This document shows positions 63,558-64,000 of a stretch of 64,000 nt of DNA, one piece after another. Both the position numbers and the translations under genes were made by a program. Within the stretch, counting starts at the first letter, position 1; each line of letters begins with the position of its first letter. Origin of the DNA: Pacificimonas aurantium (GTDB lineage Bacteria; Pseudomonadota; Alphaproteobacteria; Sphingomonadales; Sphingomonadaceae); assembly GCF_020092905.1 (NCBI RefSeq), contig NZ_JAGSGB010000004.1:124001-188000 (forward strand). The letters run 5' to 3'. The notes below the pieces were generated by a model. The model worked only from the letters and a program-made list of their open reading frames with translations, ran no database searches and had not been told where the DNA came from.

Positions 63558-64000
63558 CAGCCGTAGCTCCCCACCAGAACATCGGTGTAAAGTTCCTTCA
63601 GGTCCGGTTCGGGCGTCTGCTCGGCAAAGTCGGCGGCCTCATTGACCTGTTCGCGGATTTCTTTCTCAATCGCCTTCAGCGAGTCCTCGTCGGTGCCCAT
63701 TTTCATCAGTTCGGCCTTCGCGGCCTCGATCGGGTCGCGCTTGGTCCGGACATCCTGCACTTCGTCGCGGCTGCGATACTTGGCCGGATCCGACATCGAG
63801 TGGCCGCGGTACCGGTAGGTCATATATTCGACCAGCACGGGGCCGTTTCCGCCGCGCACCCAGTCAAGCGCCGTCTCAGCGGCACCCTGGACGTCGAGGA
63901 CATCCATGCCGTTCACCTGCATGCCCTCGATGCGGAAGGATTCGCCGCGCCGGTAGAGCTGGTCCTCGGCAGAGGCGCGATTGACGCTGGTTCCCATCGC
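63557..64000 (-). CDS. pdhA: Pyruvate dehydrogenase E1 alpha subunit, C-terminal part (cut by window edge)
   Basis: The visible 147 residues are the end of PDH E1-alpha. The sequence VEYMTYRYRGHSMSDPAKYRSRDEV contains the phosphorylation-loop-like stretch around the catalytic His. It ends TPEPDLKELYTDVLVGSYG. The thiamine-binding part lies beyond the right edge. First visible gene of the PDH cluster, overlapping the NTF2-like gene by four bases. Confidence 0.93.
   Translation of the reverse strand, partial: AMGTSVNRASAEDQLYRRGESFRIEGMQVNGMDVLDVQGAAETALDWVRGGNGPVLVEYMTYRYRGHSMSDPAKYRSRDEVQDVRTKRDPIEAAKAELMKMGTDEDSLKAIEKEIREQVNEAADFAEQTPEPDLKELYTDVLVGSYG

Noticed and set aside
1-64000. CRISPR arrays, insertion sequences, prophage or conjugation genes
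   Set aside because: No regularly spaced repeats, transposase, integrase or phage structural motifs were seen on either strand.

Overview
The window looks like chromosome of a GC-rich, aerobic alphaproteobacterium, most likely a member of the Sphingomonadales. This is inferred from gene content and order: a pyruvate dehydrogenase cluster whose E1-beta carries its own lipoyl domain, an ExbB-ExbD-ExbD-TonB set, a FolB / pteridine-reductase-like SDR / UvrC block, a PgsA-MoaD-MoaE block, intracellular PHB catabolism, and Lon-HU next to tRNA-Val genes. No rRNA, CRISPR array, transposase or prophage gene was seen. Nearly the whole window is coding.

Layout. 1-15.7 kb: MntP-like exporter, PA0069-type radical SAM protein, acyl-CoA synthetase, phosphatidylethanolamine synthesis (psd-pssA), isocitrate dehydrogenase, a Kef-type antiporter, AlaRS, an NhaP-type antiporter, and a divergent PHB-degradation pair (3-hydroxybutyrate dehydrogenase against intracellular depolymerase). 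15.7-18.4 kb: TonB energy-transduction operon. 18.7-22.6 kb: secreted orphan, pteridine-reductase-like SDR, folB, uvrC. 22.7-28.6 kb: an accessory block (DUF465, NhaA, CsoR-CopA-CopB copper resistance, MAPEG, nitroreductase) lying between uvrC and pgsA. 28.6-35.1 kb: pgsA-moaD-moaE, a PBP1-type bifunctional penicillin-binding protein, and two tandem exported M24 peptidases, the second with an apparent frameshift. 35.1-42 kb: tRNA-CAU, a WalW-like deacetylase, a candidate small RNA, LysR, TrxB, a histidine-kinase-like protein, an Lrp regulator, hemerythrin, and two tRNA-Val genes flanking a cyclophilin. 42-46.6 kb: HU, Lon and ClpX proteostasis block with a strong heat-shock-type promoter before clpX. 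46.6-56.6 kb: SLC13 permease, RND efflux pair, PilZ protein, LipA, carbonic anhydrase, APC permease, DUF4142 lipoprotein. 56.6-64 kb (all minus strand): pdhA - NTF2-like - pdhB - GGDEF - pdhC - orphan - lpd.

How the genes work together. Central carbon flow is well represented: the PDH complex, LipA which makes its cofactor, Icd, and PHB breakdown. Three cation/proton antiporters (Kef-type, NhaP, NhaA) suggest exposure to fluctuating salt or pH. Copper handling forms one regulated unit (CsoR, a palindromic operator, CopA, CopB).

Most worth a second look: (1) two non-PDH genes inside the PDH operon, a membrane diguanylate cyclase and an AT-rich two-helix membrane orphan; (2) a putative minus-strand small RNA at 36239-36350 with a perfect CCUCCUCCC motif and two hairpins, resembling the cuckoo/CcsR sRNAs of alphaproteobacteria; (3) the frameshifted but otherwise intact M24 peptidase; (4) the CsoR-type operator sitting in the copA promoter spacer.
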